Source of the DNA: Pseudarthrobacter oxydans
GTDB lineage: Bacteria; Actinomycetota; Actinomycetes; Actinomycetales; Micrococcaceae
Length of the DNA stretch: 64,000 nucleotides
Direction of reading: 5' to 3'
Assembly: GCF_034258515.1 (NCBI RefSeq)
Contig: NZ_CP139438.1
Coordinates: 3,410,001-3,474,000, forward strand
In this document: positions 25,846 through 35,373 of the stretch, one piece after another
Layout of the letters: each line of letters begins with the position of its first letter
Position numbering within the stretch: position 1 is the first letter of the stretch
Program-made: the position numbers and the translations under genes
Notes under the pieces: model-generated
Told to the model about the DNA's origin: nothing
Database searches by the model: none
The model's input: the letters and a program-made list of their open reading frames with translations, nothing else

Positions 25846-26275
25846 CCACGGGGCCAAGAATAATTGCCAACGGTCGGCCTTTGCCGTCGCAGGCGTGGTG
25901 GATCTTGGTGCTCAGCCCGCAGCGGGAGCGGCCGATGGCGTTATCCAGAGGTTCAGCAAAAAGTTTCTTGTAATTCGGGAGTCGCCCCTGTGGCGCGGTC
26001 AAGGTTCGTCCAGTGCTGGTGAGCTCGATTGATGGTCGAGTCCACAGAAACCGTTCAGTCGATCACTCCGGCGCCGTCCGCTTTGGCCAGAAGTTGTCCG
26101 TGGACCCCGTCCCACGTTCCGTCGGACGCGTATAGGCGGTGCCGATTCCAAACCGTGTGCCACGGACCAAACTCCGCGGGAAGGTTCCGCCAGGCAATCC
26201 CAAACCAGTACCGGTAAATGATGCCTTCAACGACTTTGCCATCGCTCCGGAACGGACGCCCCCGGATTTAGGAGA
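25846..26275 (-). mobile_element. IS5-family (IS427-like) transposase remnant
   Basis: Minus-strand frames give WFGIAWRNLPAEFGPWHTVW, the DDE-domain hallmark VSVDSTINRAHQH, and then NAIGRSRCGLSTKIHHACDG. Stops and frameshifts interrupt the gene and the C-terminal catalytic part is missing. It truncates the ATPase pseudogene and marks the left boundary of the polysaccharide island. Confidence 0.82.
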
Positions 26276-27196
26276 AACGCCCTAGCGGCGGAGAGCCATC
26301 AAAACCACAACAAGCGTTCCCACCGCCAAAACACTGAGTGCAATTTAGGAAAATAAGCGAAACCGCACATCCCGCCGTGACTATCGCCCGGAAATTGTGC
26401 ACCAGTATCCACGCATTGAGCCATGCAACAAAACAGATCTTCGAAATTCGATCAAGTTCAGCTGATTGCGACGAAACCGGCCTATAGGTGAACGGGAGGG
26501 CAGCTTCAGCAGTGACCCTCTGGACACAAGGGGATTAGCGCTCAAGCAGCAGAATAACGGCGACCGACCAACGTATCGGGCTATGGCAGGGTCAGAGACC
26601 GATTCCGGCTACTCCTGGCGAGTGCAGGCGCCCGAGGCGGGCACACCGTCTGCCAGCCGATACAACTAGCCCCCAGTTCAGAGACGGCAGACCTCTGGCG
26701 GACCATACCTCATAGACCCACAAACCTCCGATTCAAGAAGGAACGCGCACGTAAGGCGCCGACTTTCGCCCCGACAGTTTCAACCGTTCGTGTAAGGAAT
26801 CTTCAACACAGTGCTTTGCCGCATATATTACGGCGCTCCATTATAGTGCGAATTCCATTTCTCAAGATGCGCTCAAGCGCAGCTCAATTAATCAGCAACT
26901 ACAAAGCAACGGCGATCAGATCCGTCCTAAGTTGGCGAATTCCAGGTACTCGCCAAGGCATCCAAGTGTTCGCCCGAAGCAAATAGACGTACCGACCACA
27001 CTGGCGTCAGGTTCATTTTGAACGTAGTTTGCAGGCAGGATATTGCGCTTTGTCGCGGACAGCCAAACGATCGCTTCGGTGATACCTGGCAAACGTACTC
27101 TCATCCAGCACAGTCTCCGGCTAGGCGGAAAATGCAACACCGCATTCTTCCGACTGGATAGGCATGCATGAGAAATCCATACCAAACGGAGCATCG
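26276..27196. other. Gene-free, lower-GC spacer
   Basis: About 920 bases with no gene that can be supported. Near 26284-26344 the minus strand encodes a 20-residue hydrophobic tail (IALSVLAVGTLVVVLMALRR, then stop) cut off by an upstream stop, probably the end of a lost membrane-protein gene. The rest looks like degraded DNA at the island edge and presumably holds the promoter of the gene at 27197. Confidence 0.5.
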
Positions 27197-28825
27197 ATGA
27201 ATATTAAAGATTCAATAAATTCAGGGAAGCCAGAACTTGATGCGAATTTGAAGCGGCGGATATTGCTTCGAATTGGAACCTTAATGACCGCCATCTCGGG
27301 TGCAGCCGCTATTAGCACGATGGGATCCGGTATCGGGAACGCAGCTCCTGGCGATAAAACTCAACCGATGAACTATGTACCTATAGCCGAAAAGGGTGCG
27401 GCCATGGGGGTGGCGACACTGGATATTGCGTCAAAACTTCCAATAAGTCAGATACCAGATCTATCGTCCGCTTATTCCGAGAAGCCAGACAATGGCGCCA
27501 AGCCCGTCGGAAAGGGTGAACTGCTAATCAACGTGAAAGACTACGGAGCAAAGGGGGATGGTATATCTGACGACACTACCGCGATTCAAGGTGCCATAAA
27601 TGATGCTCATACTATGGCTGGCGGCGGTATAGTATTTCTTCCCCGCGGTACATACGCGGTGTCGAGTCTGACTGCTCGGCCCTATGTCTCAGTCCGGGGC
27701 GCAGGGCGCTATCGAACAACAGTTGTTGCCCAAGTTAGTGGCGCCCCAGCACTGGTGCTGTTCCCCGTAGGCATGGTTCAGTCCTTTTATTTAGAAGACT
27801 TGGCACTCTCGCCAGGTATAAAACCTAACCCGGACCAGCACGCCGTTTATGCTAAAGCCGTCGGTGATGGAGGGACGCCCGACCAAGGCGGATGGTGGTA
27901 CGGCGGCTTGAGACGGGTCCGTATCGACCGTTTCGACGGTCACGGGATCTGGCTGCGGGGCGGCGGCCCCGACTTTCTGAAACCGCATCAGTTCTTAGTC
28001 TTTGAGGGTGTTGAAGTCTTCGCGGGACCGGGTGCTGCATCACGTTGCCTCTATCTGACGGGACAAGTGGGACAAGTAGTTTTCACGGCCTGCCAGTTTG
28101 ACGGAAACGGACAGGGTATTGTCGGTGGTGGTACTTCCATCGAAGCTAGGCGGGAAGTCAACGATGCTGGATTGTTCAGTTCCGATGTCGCGCCGTATTC
28201 CATTGAGTTCTTCAATTGCACCGTTCAAGCTAATGCGCTAGGAGCACGCATCGAGCGCGCAGCAGGGTTGAAGTTCAACAATTGTTGGTTCGAGGACTTG
28301 AGATGTGGAGTGGTCTTTGAAACAAGCGTGGAAATGGGGATAGTCGAAGGCTGCAACTTCTCCGACACGGGCTCAGATCGTGGAAACGGATACGCAATCA
28401 AGGTCGGGGCCGCATCCTGTGTGACAGCAATTGGCAACAGGTTCGCCGGCACCTACGACAAGGCGCTTGTTGCGGACAGCTCATCAGGATCGTTTTTCTT
28501 GAAGGGCAACAGGTCCAACCAGTCTCCGATGAGCACAACTGGCCTTACGAAGCAACCGCCCTCTATAGCTGGCACAATCGATATCCAGGGCAGCAACACA
28601 GCGATAATCAGCGGGGGCCCAGCGATATCCAATATCACAAGCCGACATGCTCCGGGTGAGCCCGTGTACTTACGGGCATGGCTGACTGACTTTTCAATTG
28701 TGTCAGGGGGCAACATAAGCCTAGGAAATAAAGCGTCTCCGCTCGTAGTTCCTACAGGAGCAATAATTACGCTTGTTCGCATGGATCTTGGTGCCACCAA
28801 CTGGTCAATCGTCTCTATCACCTAG
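27197..28825 (+). CDS. Exported beta-helix protein (Pectate_lyase_3 / GH55-like)
   Basis: 542 residues; ATG 27197 has GGAG nine bases upstream. The N-terminus has KRR followed by a hydrophobic segment (LIGT-like, about 20-50) and an Ala-rich stretch, suggesting export. The segment YVPIAEKGAAMGVATLDIAS to PDLSSAY resembles linkers of phage tail spikes. Then INVKDYGAKGDGISDDTTAI (about 112-131) opens a right-handed beta-helix domain. Such proteins cleave or bind polysaccharide. Placed at the island start, it could trim or modify the exopolysaccharide; substrate and catalytic residues are not identifiable here. Confidence 0.83.
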   Translation: MNIKDSINSGKPELDANLKRRILLRIGTLMTAISGAAAISTMGSGIGNAAPGDKTQPMNYVPIAEKGAAMGVATLDIASKLPISQIPDLSSAYSEKPDNGAKPVGKGELLINVKDYGAKGDGISDDTTAIQGAINDAHTMAGGGIVFLPRGTYAVSSLTARPYVSVRGAGRYRTTVVAQVSGAPALVLFPVGMVQSFYLEDLALSPGIKPNPDQHAVYAKAVGDGGTPDQGGWWYGGLRRVRIDRFDGHGIWLRGGGPDFLKPHQFLVFEGVEVFAGPGAASRCLYLTGQVGQVVFTACQFDGNGQGIVGGGTSIEARREVNDAGLFSSDVAPYSIEFFNCTVQANALGARIERAAGLKFNNCWFEDLRCGVVFETSVEMGIVEGCNFSDTGSDRGNGYAIKVGAASCVTAIGNRFAGTYDKALVADSSSGSFFLKGNRSNQSPMSTTGLTKQPPSIAGTIDIQGSNTAIISGGPAISNITSRHAPGEPVYLRAWLTDFSIVSGGNISLGNKASPLVVPTGAIITLVRMDLGATNWSIVSIT

Positions 28826-29009
28826 AGAACTCGCCTCTCACTCGCGGCAGAGATTGATTATGACGTACCCGTCCAGACGATACCGAAAGCCATAGTTTTG
28901 CTTAACACCCACATGCCGCAAACTAGCCTCACGGGCAGCGCTATTCTGGGACGAATTGACGGCTAGCCCGACTTGAGTCTTTCGCATTGCATGCTCGATA
29001 GGTGCACGC

Positions 29010-29468
29010 TCATTCAACACCAGCCCTATCCAACCGGTCACTGATTTTTCTTGCCGGGCTCCCAGCCCAGACCTCCCACTGACCTGTAGAACGGGTAAGT
29101 ACTGAATTGGCTGCGATTACCGTTCCCGCTCCGACTCGTAGGAGTTCCCCGGTCGGTGCCAATATCTTCGAGCCGGGGCAAAGCACTGCATGATCGCCGA
29201 TTTCGACCCCAAGAAAAGGGCGACTACCGAGCGGAACCCATGAGTCAGCTCTCGCTATTGTGACACCATGATAGATCGTGACATTTGTTCCTAACTTCGT
29301 TTTTGGATTAATTACTACGCCAAATGCGCGGTGGACGAGATTTAATCGCTGACCGAATTGAACTTCTTTGGGGAACTCGATTCCGTAAAGAGCTAGGACT
29401 TCCCTTGCCATACGACCAACGATGGGTAAGCGCTGAGCAGTAACAAGCCTGTGCACGAAGTTTGCCAT
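29010..29468 (-). CDS. Serine-acetyltransferase-like hexapeptide acetyltransferase
   Basis: 152 residues with a left-handed beta-helix: GVVINPKTKLGTNVTIYHGV (His in the catalytic YHGVTI), VEIGDHAVLCPGSKI, VGAGTVIAANSVLT and AGSPARKI. It lacks the long helical N-terminus of cysteine-biosynthetic CysE. In polysaccharide loci such short versions usually acetylate sugars or act with glycosyltransferases. It is divergent from the BY-kinase gene at 29703. Confidence 0.82.
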   Translation of the reverse strand: MANFVHRLVTAQRLPIVGRMAREVLALYGIEFPKEVQFGQRLNLVHRAFGVVINPKTKLGTNVTIYHGVTIARADSWVPLGSRPFLGVEIGDHAVLCPGSKILAPTGELLRVGAGTVIAANSVLTRSTGQWEVWAGSPARKISDRLDRAGVE

Positions 29469-29702
29469 GCCCCACAGTGTAAGTCCACGTGCCTAGAGCA
29501 ATGCCAAAACGATCAATTGCACGCCTGGGCCAAGTAGTCGTACCCACGAGAACGGATGTGTTACAGGCAGCGTCATGCATATTGCGAGCCGATCAAGGCC
29601 ACAGCATCCGACGGGTAAGATTGCTGTGACCGCACGAATATTGCCGTTCCTGAGGGCGTGCCGATCGGCTGCCTGCAGCAATCGACACAGGGGGACCCGA
29701 GC

Positions 29703-31232
29703 TTGGACCTACGCGACTATCTCCGCATGCTTCGCCGAAATTGGATATTAGTTACTGCAGCCCCGCTTGTAGGCCTGTTACTCGGAGGAACGGCGTCTGT
29801 GCTCGCGACGCCAACCTACACATCCGAAACCCAGTTGTTTGTTGCTATACAAAGCTCAGGGTCTGTCCTCGAACTGCAGCAAGGAAACACCTTTAGCCAG
29901 GCAAGGGTTCAGTCTTACGTCAAGACAGTAGGATCGCCTGCGGTTCTGCAGCCAGCGATTGATCAATTGGGGCTTGACCTTTCCGCCGAGGAACTTGCAG
30001 CTCAAGTAACGGCTGGAACTGAAGCGAACACCGTGCTCATCAACATCGCAGTTTCCAGCGAGTCGCCCGTCCAAGCCGCCGCTGTCGCCGAGGCCGTGGC
30101 GAACAGCCTGATCAGAACCGTTGACAGCCTTGAGAAACCGAAAACTGGGGGCACTTCGCCCGTAAGCCTGTCTGTTATCAAGCCCGCAATTGCGCCTACC
30201 CTTCCATCAACACCCAATACACGGTTGAATCTGTCCCTGGGATTGATCTTGGGCCTTGCATTAGGGGTTGCGGCCGCAATCCTGCGCAGTACGCTCGACA
30301 GCCGTATCCGAGGCGAGGGTGATCTTAGACATGTCACCGACGCACCTCTCCTCGGCGGCATATCCTTCGATCAAAGTGCTAATCGCAGCCCTCTTCTGAC
30401 TCAATCGCTTCCGCAGAGCCAACGTTCAGAGTCCTTTCGGCAGCTTAGAACGAACCTGCAATTCGCTAATGTCTCAGGCAGGGCGAAGACTGTACTTATA
30501 ACGTCGTCGTTGCCGGGCGAAGGAAAAAGCACCACTGCAACTAACCTCGCAATCGCCATCGCTCAGGCTGGTCAATCTGTTTGCCTAGTTGACGCTGACT
30601 TGCGACGCCCAATGGTTCATGAATACCTAGGACTCGATCGAAATGCCGGACTGACGACAGCCCTAGTCGGCTCTGCCGATGTCGCTGACCTGCTACAGCA
30701 CTGGGGCCAGGACGATCTCTATGTTTTAGCCTCCGGCCAGATCCCACCCAACCCCAGTGAACTTTTGGGATCCGATGAAATGAAATTTCTCATAGAGAGA
30801 CTGGAACAGACCTTCGATACTGTCGTGGTTGACGCGCCCCCACTGCTCCCAGTCACTGATGCCGCGGTACTCTCACAGCACGTGGGAGGCGTTGTGGTGG
30901 TTGTTGGCGCGCAAAAACTTAGAGCGCAGGACCTAGGAAAGTCGCTGTCTGCCCTGGAACTGGTCGACGCCAAGATCTTGGGGATAGTTCTCAACAGGCT
31001 CCCAGCAAGGGGGCCAGATGCGTACTCCTATAGCTACTACGGATCAACTGAAGGACCTGACACTAGGCTTACGGGTAGGAAAAAAACACCGAAGGCCAAG
31101 GGCGCGAGCAAGACTCGTCCCGTAGCTGACGATTTCGACCGAACTATGTTCGATATAAATGAAGCAAGTCCCCACCGTTTCCCCGCAGGGCGCGTTTCCG
31201 GTAGAGGAACTTCGGGACATTCCGACGAATAA
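29703..31232 (+). CDS. Chain-length determinant / BY-kinase fusion (Wzc/CpsCD type)
   Basis: 509 residues from TTG 29703, chosen because GGGGA lies eight bases upstream and MDLRDYLRMLRRNW matches the paralogue at 50971; a GTG at 29658 is the alternative. A Wzz domain lies between two membrane spans (about 13-36 and 175-195). The cytoplasmic kinase has Walker A LPGEGKSTT (Lys about 275), A' CLVDADLRRP and B VVVDAPPLLPVTDA. The tail carries a tyrosine cluster, YSYSYYG, the usual autophosphorylation site. It controls polymer length and export with the polymerase. Confidence 0.9.
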   Translation: MDLRDYLRMLRRNWILVTAAPLVGLLLGGTASVLATPTYTSETQLFVAIQSSGSVLELQQGNTFSQARVQSYVKTVGSPAVLQPAIDQLGLDLSAEELAAQVTAGTEANTVLINIAVSSESPVQAAAVAEAVANSLIRTVDSLEKPKTGGTSPVSLSVIKPAIAPTLPSTPNTRLNLSLGLILGLALGVAAAILRSTLDSRIRGEGDLRHVTDAPLLGGISFDQSANRSPLLTQSLPQSQRSESFRQLRTNLQFANVSGRAKTVLITSSLPGEGKSTTATNLAIAIAQAGQSVCLVDADLRRPMVHEYLGLDRNAGLTTALVGSADVADLLQHWGQDDLYVLASGQIPPNPSELLGSDEMKFLIERLEQTFDTVVVDAPPLLPVTDAAVLSQHVGGVVVVVGAQKLRAQDLGKSLSALELVDAKILGIVLNRLPARGPDAYSYSYYGSTEGPDTRLTGRKKTPKAKGASKTRPVADDFDRTMFDINEASPHRFPAGRVSGRGTSGHSDE

Positions 31233-31351
31233 TGCCAAAGTGCTTTTCCGTAACGGTGACTCCCTGATTTTTCCTGAAGTCTGCGGTGCATCTATCAATC
31301 TTTTTCGCGATACTCATTGCCAGTGTTGCAAAAGCCCGAAATGAGAAAGTC

Positions 31352-32497
31352 ATGAGCAATCGCTTGTCTAAACTCGCTATTATAGGAACCAGAGGCTATC
31401 CGAGTTTCTATGGTGGATTTGAGACCGCTGTCCGAAAACTGGCACCCTATCTTGTCGATACAGGTTGGGACGTTACTGTGTATGGGCGCGATGGGGCCGT
31501 CCAGACCGAAGATCCGAACAGGGACAGTCGAGTACGGACGAAAACGACGCCCGGCTTGGAAACAAAGTCTCTAAGCACCCTTACTTATGGACTGACCGCT
31601 GTAATAGATGCGGTTAGGGATAAGCCGGACGCAGCTCTGATTATGAACGTTGCCAACGGATTTTGGATTCCACTTCTGAAGATAAGAGGAATTCCTACGG
31701 TCGTAAATGTTGACGGAATTGAGTGGGAGCGAGCAAAATGGGGAAGGCTCGCAAAAACTGTTTTTAAGCTCGGCGCGTGGTTCACAGCGAAATTTGCAAC
31801 TGCGCTGGTTGCTGATTCTAAAGAAATCCAGCGCCGCTGGAAGGCAGAGTTCGGCCGCGATTCGCACTTCATACCCTACGGTGGTGAGATGACGGGCGAA
31901 CTTCCCGTCCCTGAGGGGCAAAAACACAGAGGGTACATTCTCATAGTTGCCCGTTTTGTCCCGGAAAACACTGTAGGCGAATTCTTTGATGCAGTTGAGA
32001 CTCTCGCTCACGAATATCCCGTTGTCATTGTCGGTTCGACCGGCTACGGTGGCGAACTTGACGCCCGTGCCACCTATCTAGCCGAGCACAACAACAGTGT
32101 CACTTGGATGGGCCACGTTAGCGATGACCAGAAACTACACGCACTCTGGCAGCATGCGGGCGCATATTTTCATGGACACAGCGTCGGTGGAACCAACCCC
32201 GCGCTAGTCCAGGCAATGGCCTGCGGCGCACCTATTGTAGCGCGGGACACCGTATACAATCGCGAGGTTCTTGCTGACACTGCTTCCTTTGTGGTGGCAG
32301 ACCCAGAGGGAATCGCGAACGCTTTACGACAGGTCATGGAACGCTCCGCCGGAGGATCCTTCGATCCCTCCGGCCTTAAGAACCGTGCCCAGGAATTCTA
32401 CTCATGGCGCGGAGTGTGCAAGGACTACGACGCAGCACTTCAAGAACAGCTCGGTGCCCTCACGCAGGCGTCGCAAGACAAGGTCAGCCGCCCGTGA
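31352..32497 (+). CDS. DUF1972-containing GT4 glycosyltransferase
   Basis: 381 residues from ATG 31352. The N-terminus KLAIIGTRGYPSFYGGFETA is the DUF1972 signature of rhamnosyl/glycosyltransferases of polysaccharide loci. The C-terminal half is a GT4 Rossmann domain (VGSTGYGGELDA, HAGAYFHGHSVGGTNPALVQ, MACGAPIVARD). It adds a sugar to the lipid-linked repeat unit on the cytoplasmic side. First of six genes joined by overlapping start and stop codons. Confidence 0.88.
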   Translation: MSNRLSKLAIIGTRGYPSFYGGFETAVRKLAPYLVDTGWDVTVYGRDGAVQTEDPNRDSRVRTKTTPGLETKSLSTLTYGLTAVIDAVRDKPDAALIMNVANGFWIPLLKIRGIPTVVNVDGIEWERAKWGRLAKTVFKLGAWFTAKFATALVADSKEIQRRWKAEFGRDSHFIPYGGEMTGELPVPEGQKHRGYILIVARFVPENTVGEFFDAVETLAHEYPVVIVGSTGYGGELDARATYLAEHNNSVTWMGHVSDDQKLHALWQHAGAYFHGHSVGGTNPALVQAMACGAPIVARDTVYNREVLADTASFVVADPEGIANALRQVMERSAGGSFDPSGLKNRAQEFYSWRGVCKDYDAALQEQLGALTQASQDKVSRP

Positions 32498-33558
32498 AGA
32501 TCTTATTCGACGCTTACTGGTGGCATGACGGTCCCCCATCCGGAAGAATGGTCGTTCAGGAACTTATACAGGAATGGGCCTCGTCCTTCCCTGAGGACTC
32601 TCTGATTGCACTGGTGCGGGAGGGAAAGCCTGTGACCGGTATGCCTGAGCAAGTCGAACTCGTTTCGACAAAATTGCGGCCACACGCGATAGCAACGAGG
32701 AAGCTGAAGAGCATAGCTCGCAAGCACGGTGTTAACTCCGTTATAAGCCAAAATTTTGCCGTAAACACGTCGAACTCCGCGGTATTCGTCCACGACGTTC
32801 TCTTCCAGTCGAATCCGGAGTATTTCACACCTCTCGAACGTGCTTATTTGGCAGTTATAAGTAAGAGGCTTCCTGATGCGACACACGTATTCACTAGTTC
32901 GGTCAGCGAGTCGGAGCGCATTCGGAAATACAACCCGCACGTCACCTCGATACAACCTGTAGGCTTAGGCGTCGGAACAGGGCTACAAGAAGTGATTGCC
33001 GAGCCACCGGTTGCTGCACGCGCACTAAGCCACTTCGTCTTAACCGTTGGACGCCTGAATGTACGTAAAAACCTAAATAAGGTATTTACCGCCCTAATCA
33101 CGTCGCAGAAGGTTTCGCCCAGTTTTCCCCTTCTTGTCGTGGGTGAAGCGGACGGCAAAGCGCATGTGCTCGATCCCGCAGTTCAACATTTGATTGACAA
33201 TGGGACGATTCGCTTTCTCGGTAGCGTCTCAAATGCTGAACTCCGGTGGCTCTACGAACACTCATCCCTGCTTATTTTTGCGTCACTGGACGAAGGCTTC
33301 GGGCTGCCACCTCTGGAGGCACTCCACTTCGGTTGTCCCATAGCCGTCAGTGACATTCCCGTTTTTAGGGAGCTGTATGAGGATGCGGCCAACTTTTTCG
33401 ATCCTACGGACTCCGTCTCGATTGGCCGAGCAATTGACAGTTCTGCTGGCTCCGACGTCGGCAGTTCATCTTTGCGGATCGCGGCGCATAATTCTTGGGC
33501 GCGTACCGTACTGGAAATGCGTAATGCGATAGAACGAAAGTACATAAATGTTCGCTAG
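32494..33558 (+). CDS. GT4 glycosyltransferase
   Basis: 354 residues. The GTG at 32494 overlaps the previous stop as GTGA, so it is translationally coupled. It shows the GT-B fold: FVLTVGRLNVRKNLNKVF, then LLIFASLDEGFGLPPLEALH and GCPIAVSDIPVFREL. The EGFGLPPLE motif with its ExxxxxxxE glutamates marks a retaining GT4 enzyme. Sugar and acceptor are unknown. Confidence 0.88.
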   Translation: MKILFDAYWWHDGPPSGRMVVQELIQEWASSFPEDSLIALVREGKPVTGMPEQVELVSTKLRPHAIATRKLKSIARKHGVNSVISQNFAVNTSNSAVFVHDVLFQSNPEYFTPLERAYLAVISKRLPDATHVFTSSVSESERIRKYNPHVTSIQPVGLGVGTGLQEVIAEPPVAARALSHFVLTVGRLNVRKNLNKVFTALITSQKVSPSFPLLVVGEADGKAHVLDPAVQHLIDNGTIRFLGSVSNAELRWLYEHSSLLIFASLDEGFGLPPLEALHFGCPIAVSDIPVFRELYEDAANFFDPTDSVSIGRAIDSSAGSDVGSSSLRIAAHNSWARTVLEMRNAIERKYINVR

Positions 33559-34267
33559 ACTATTTGCATCTGCCTATTACAGGATCCGCGGTCATCGATT
33601 TGCGGCAGAAGAGATACCGAGTGCGGTACTTGCAGCCTTTACTTTTCGCAAAGCCTTTGATTTAGTGCGTGGCATTGCGTACCGTCCGTTTTATGGGTCG
33701 GCTCGAGGAATGCACTTTCGGGGTCCGCGGGTCACCGTCCGTCATCCCCGCTATGTTCATCTCGGCTCACATGTAGCGTTCGGTGCTGGCGTCAGTATGG
33801 ATGCCTTCTCGACTAGAGGAATTCGGCTTGGATCGCGCGTCACCGTTGGAGACGAGGCAAATCTCGTGGCAACAGCCGTCATAAGAGAACAGGGTGTTGG
33901 GGTGGAGGTAGGGGACGACACCTCGATCGGCAGGTCAAACATCATCTGGGGACAGGGTGGCGTGAAGATTGGCGCCAACTGCTTACTGGGACCTGATGTC
34001 AGTATTTTCAGCGAAAATCATGTCTATGCTGATCCGAGAGTTCCAATCCGGCTCCAGGGAAATCATCGTGCGGGCGTAACAATAGAGGATGACTGCTGGA
34101 TCGGCGCGGGGTCGACGATCCTGGCTGGCGTAGTGATAGGGCGCGGATCTGTTATCGCTGCAGGGTCGGTTGTGACCAAAGCCGTCGACGCCAATACGGT
34201 GGTAGCCGGCGTCCCTGCGAGAATAATCGGTCAGCGATCTCTCAAGACAGACAGTTTGGGCATATGA
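33548..34267 (+). CDS. Hexapeptide-repeat O-acetyltransferase
   Basis: 239 residues, beginning inside the previous gene (11-base overlap). The left-handed beta-helix spans about 60-225: VHLGSHVAFGAGVSMDAF, IRLGSRVTVGDEANL, VEVGDDTSIGRSNI, VTIEDDCWIGAGSTILAGV, GSVIAAGSVVTK and GVPARIIG. It belongs to the maltose/NodL-type O-acetyltransferases and probably acetylates a repeat-unit sugar. Confidence 0.87.
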   Translation: MFARLFASAYYRIRGHRFAAEEIPSAVLAAFTFRKAFDLVRGIAYRPFYGSARGMHFRGPRVTVRHPRYVHLGSHVAFGAGVSMDAFSTRGIRLGSRVTVGDEANLVATAVIREQGVGVEVGDDTSIGRSNIIWGQGGVKIGANCLLGPDVSIFSENHVYADPRVPIRLQGNHRAGVTIEDDCWIGAGSTILAGVVIGRGSVIAAGSVVTKAVDANTVVAGVPARIIGQRSLKTDSLGI

Positions 34268-35373
34268 GCACGGTACCGCTGGATGGTCTCAAGGTCGCGT
34301 ATCTATTTGTTCACGATGTGAATTACCCCAGGAACCGGCTTGTCAGGGAATACCTTGAAAAGTCCGGCGCGGATGTGGACGTGTATCCAGAGACACTGAT
34401 TGGGCGACGCAACCCCCTGACACCTTCTTATATCAAGAATCTTATAACACTCTTGTCAGGCTACGACGTAGCGGTTCTATCGGAGTTTCAACTTAGATAT
34501 GCTCTTGTCACTGGCATTGCTGCCAAGTTGTCTAACACAAGATTGATCGTTGACGGATTTGTCGGCCGCTTTGAAACTGCGGTCGGAGATTGGGGCCAAA
34601 CCGCACCCTTATCACTGAAGTCTTTCGTTTACCGTGCCGTGGATTTTAGCAGCTTGCTAGTGGCAGACATTTTTATCATTGACAATGATTTCCGTGCACA
34701 GCAAGTACGCTCAAAGTACGCCGCACGAGTATTCTGTAAGCAAGTAGCCGCATTACCAGTTGGAGCCCCAAAGTGGGCTCAGCCTATAGACGCGATTAAC
34801 TCAGCGTCACCGACAGGACCTCTTAGGGTCCTCTACTACGGGAACTACGTCCCGCTTCATGGAGTCGATGTGGTTTTGGCTGCCGTATCACAGTACGCCA
34901 AGAATGAACAGATTGATCTGACGCTAGTTGGGAACGGCACGGAACGCGAAAAGTTTGAGCAGAATGCGAGAAGTCTCGGAATTGCGGCGATTTGTGATTT
35001 TAGAGATTCAATAGAAGAAAAGGACCTTCGCCCACTTATAGCGTCTTCTGATGTTGTTCTGGGCGTATTTGGTGATTCCCCCAAAGCGAAATCCGTAATT
35101 GCGAACAAAGTCTGGCAAGGTTTAGCAATGGGAAAACGAGTTGTTACTCGTGAATCGCCAGCTCTAGTGGAGTTAAGATTCGTCAGCTCGACCCAACTGT
35201 TACAAGTTAGGCCGACAGCTGAGGGTCTCGCCCTCGTCCTTGCTCAGGTTTCCGAACTAAAGCAGAATGGCGCTTTGACCGAGTTCCATCAGACGCACCG
35301 TGATTTTCAAAGCTACATCGATGAACGCTTTGCCGATTTCATCGAGAATGTGAAGAAGGAAGTGCAGAGATGA
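34264..35373 (+). CDS. Glycosyltransferase (GT4-like)
   Basis: 369 residues with an ATGA overlap to the upstream gene. The C-terminal half has RVLYYGNYVPLHGVDVVLAA, LTLVGNGTEREKFE and a nucleotide-sugar region GVFGDSPKAKSVIANKVWQG. The usual GT4 EGFG motif is altered (KAKSVIANKVWQGLAMGKRV), as in fucosyl/N-acetylamino-sugar GT4 branches. Acceptor and donor are unknown. Confidence 0.82.
   Translation: MSTVPLDGLKVAYLFVHDVNYPRNRLVREYLEKSGADVDVYPETLIGRRNPLTPSYIKNLITLLSGYDVAVLSEFQLRYALVTGIAAKLSNTRLIVDGFVGRFETAVGDWGQTAPLSLKSFVYRAVDFSSLLVADIFIIDNDFRAQQVRSKYAARVFCKQVAALPVGAPKWAQPIDAINSASPTGPLRVLYYGNYVPLHGVDVVLAAVSQYAKNEQIDLTLVGNGTEREKFEQNARSLGIAAICDFRDSIEEKDLRPLIASSDVVLGVFGDSPKAKSVIANKVWQGLAMGKRVVTRESPALVELRFVSSTQLLQVRPTAEGLALVLAQVSELKQNGALTEFHQTHRDFQSYIDERFADFIENVKKEVQR

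Noticed and set aside
26916..27194. 92-residue minus-strand frame in the island spacer
   Set aside because: No recognisable motif, it overlaps the probable leader of the beta-helix gene and has no start signal.
28838..29041. 67-residue minus-strand frame overlapping the end of the acetyltransferase
   Set aside because: It starts inside the acetyltransferase with a GTG, has no ribosome binding site and no family signal; it could be a remnant but cannot be supported.
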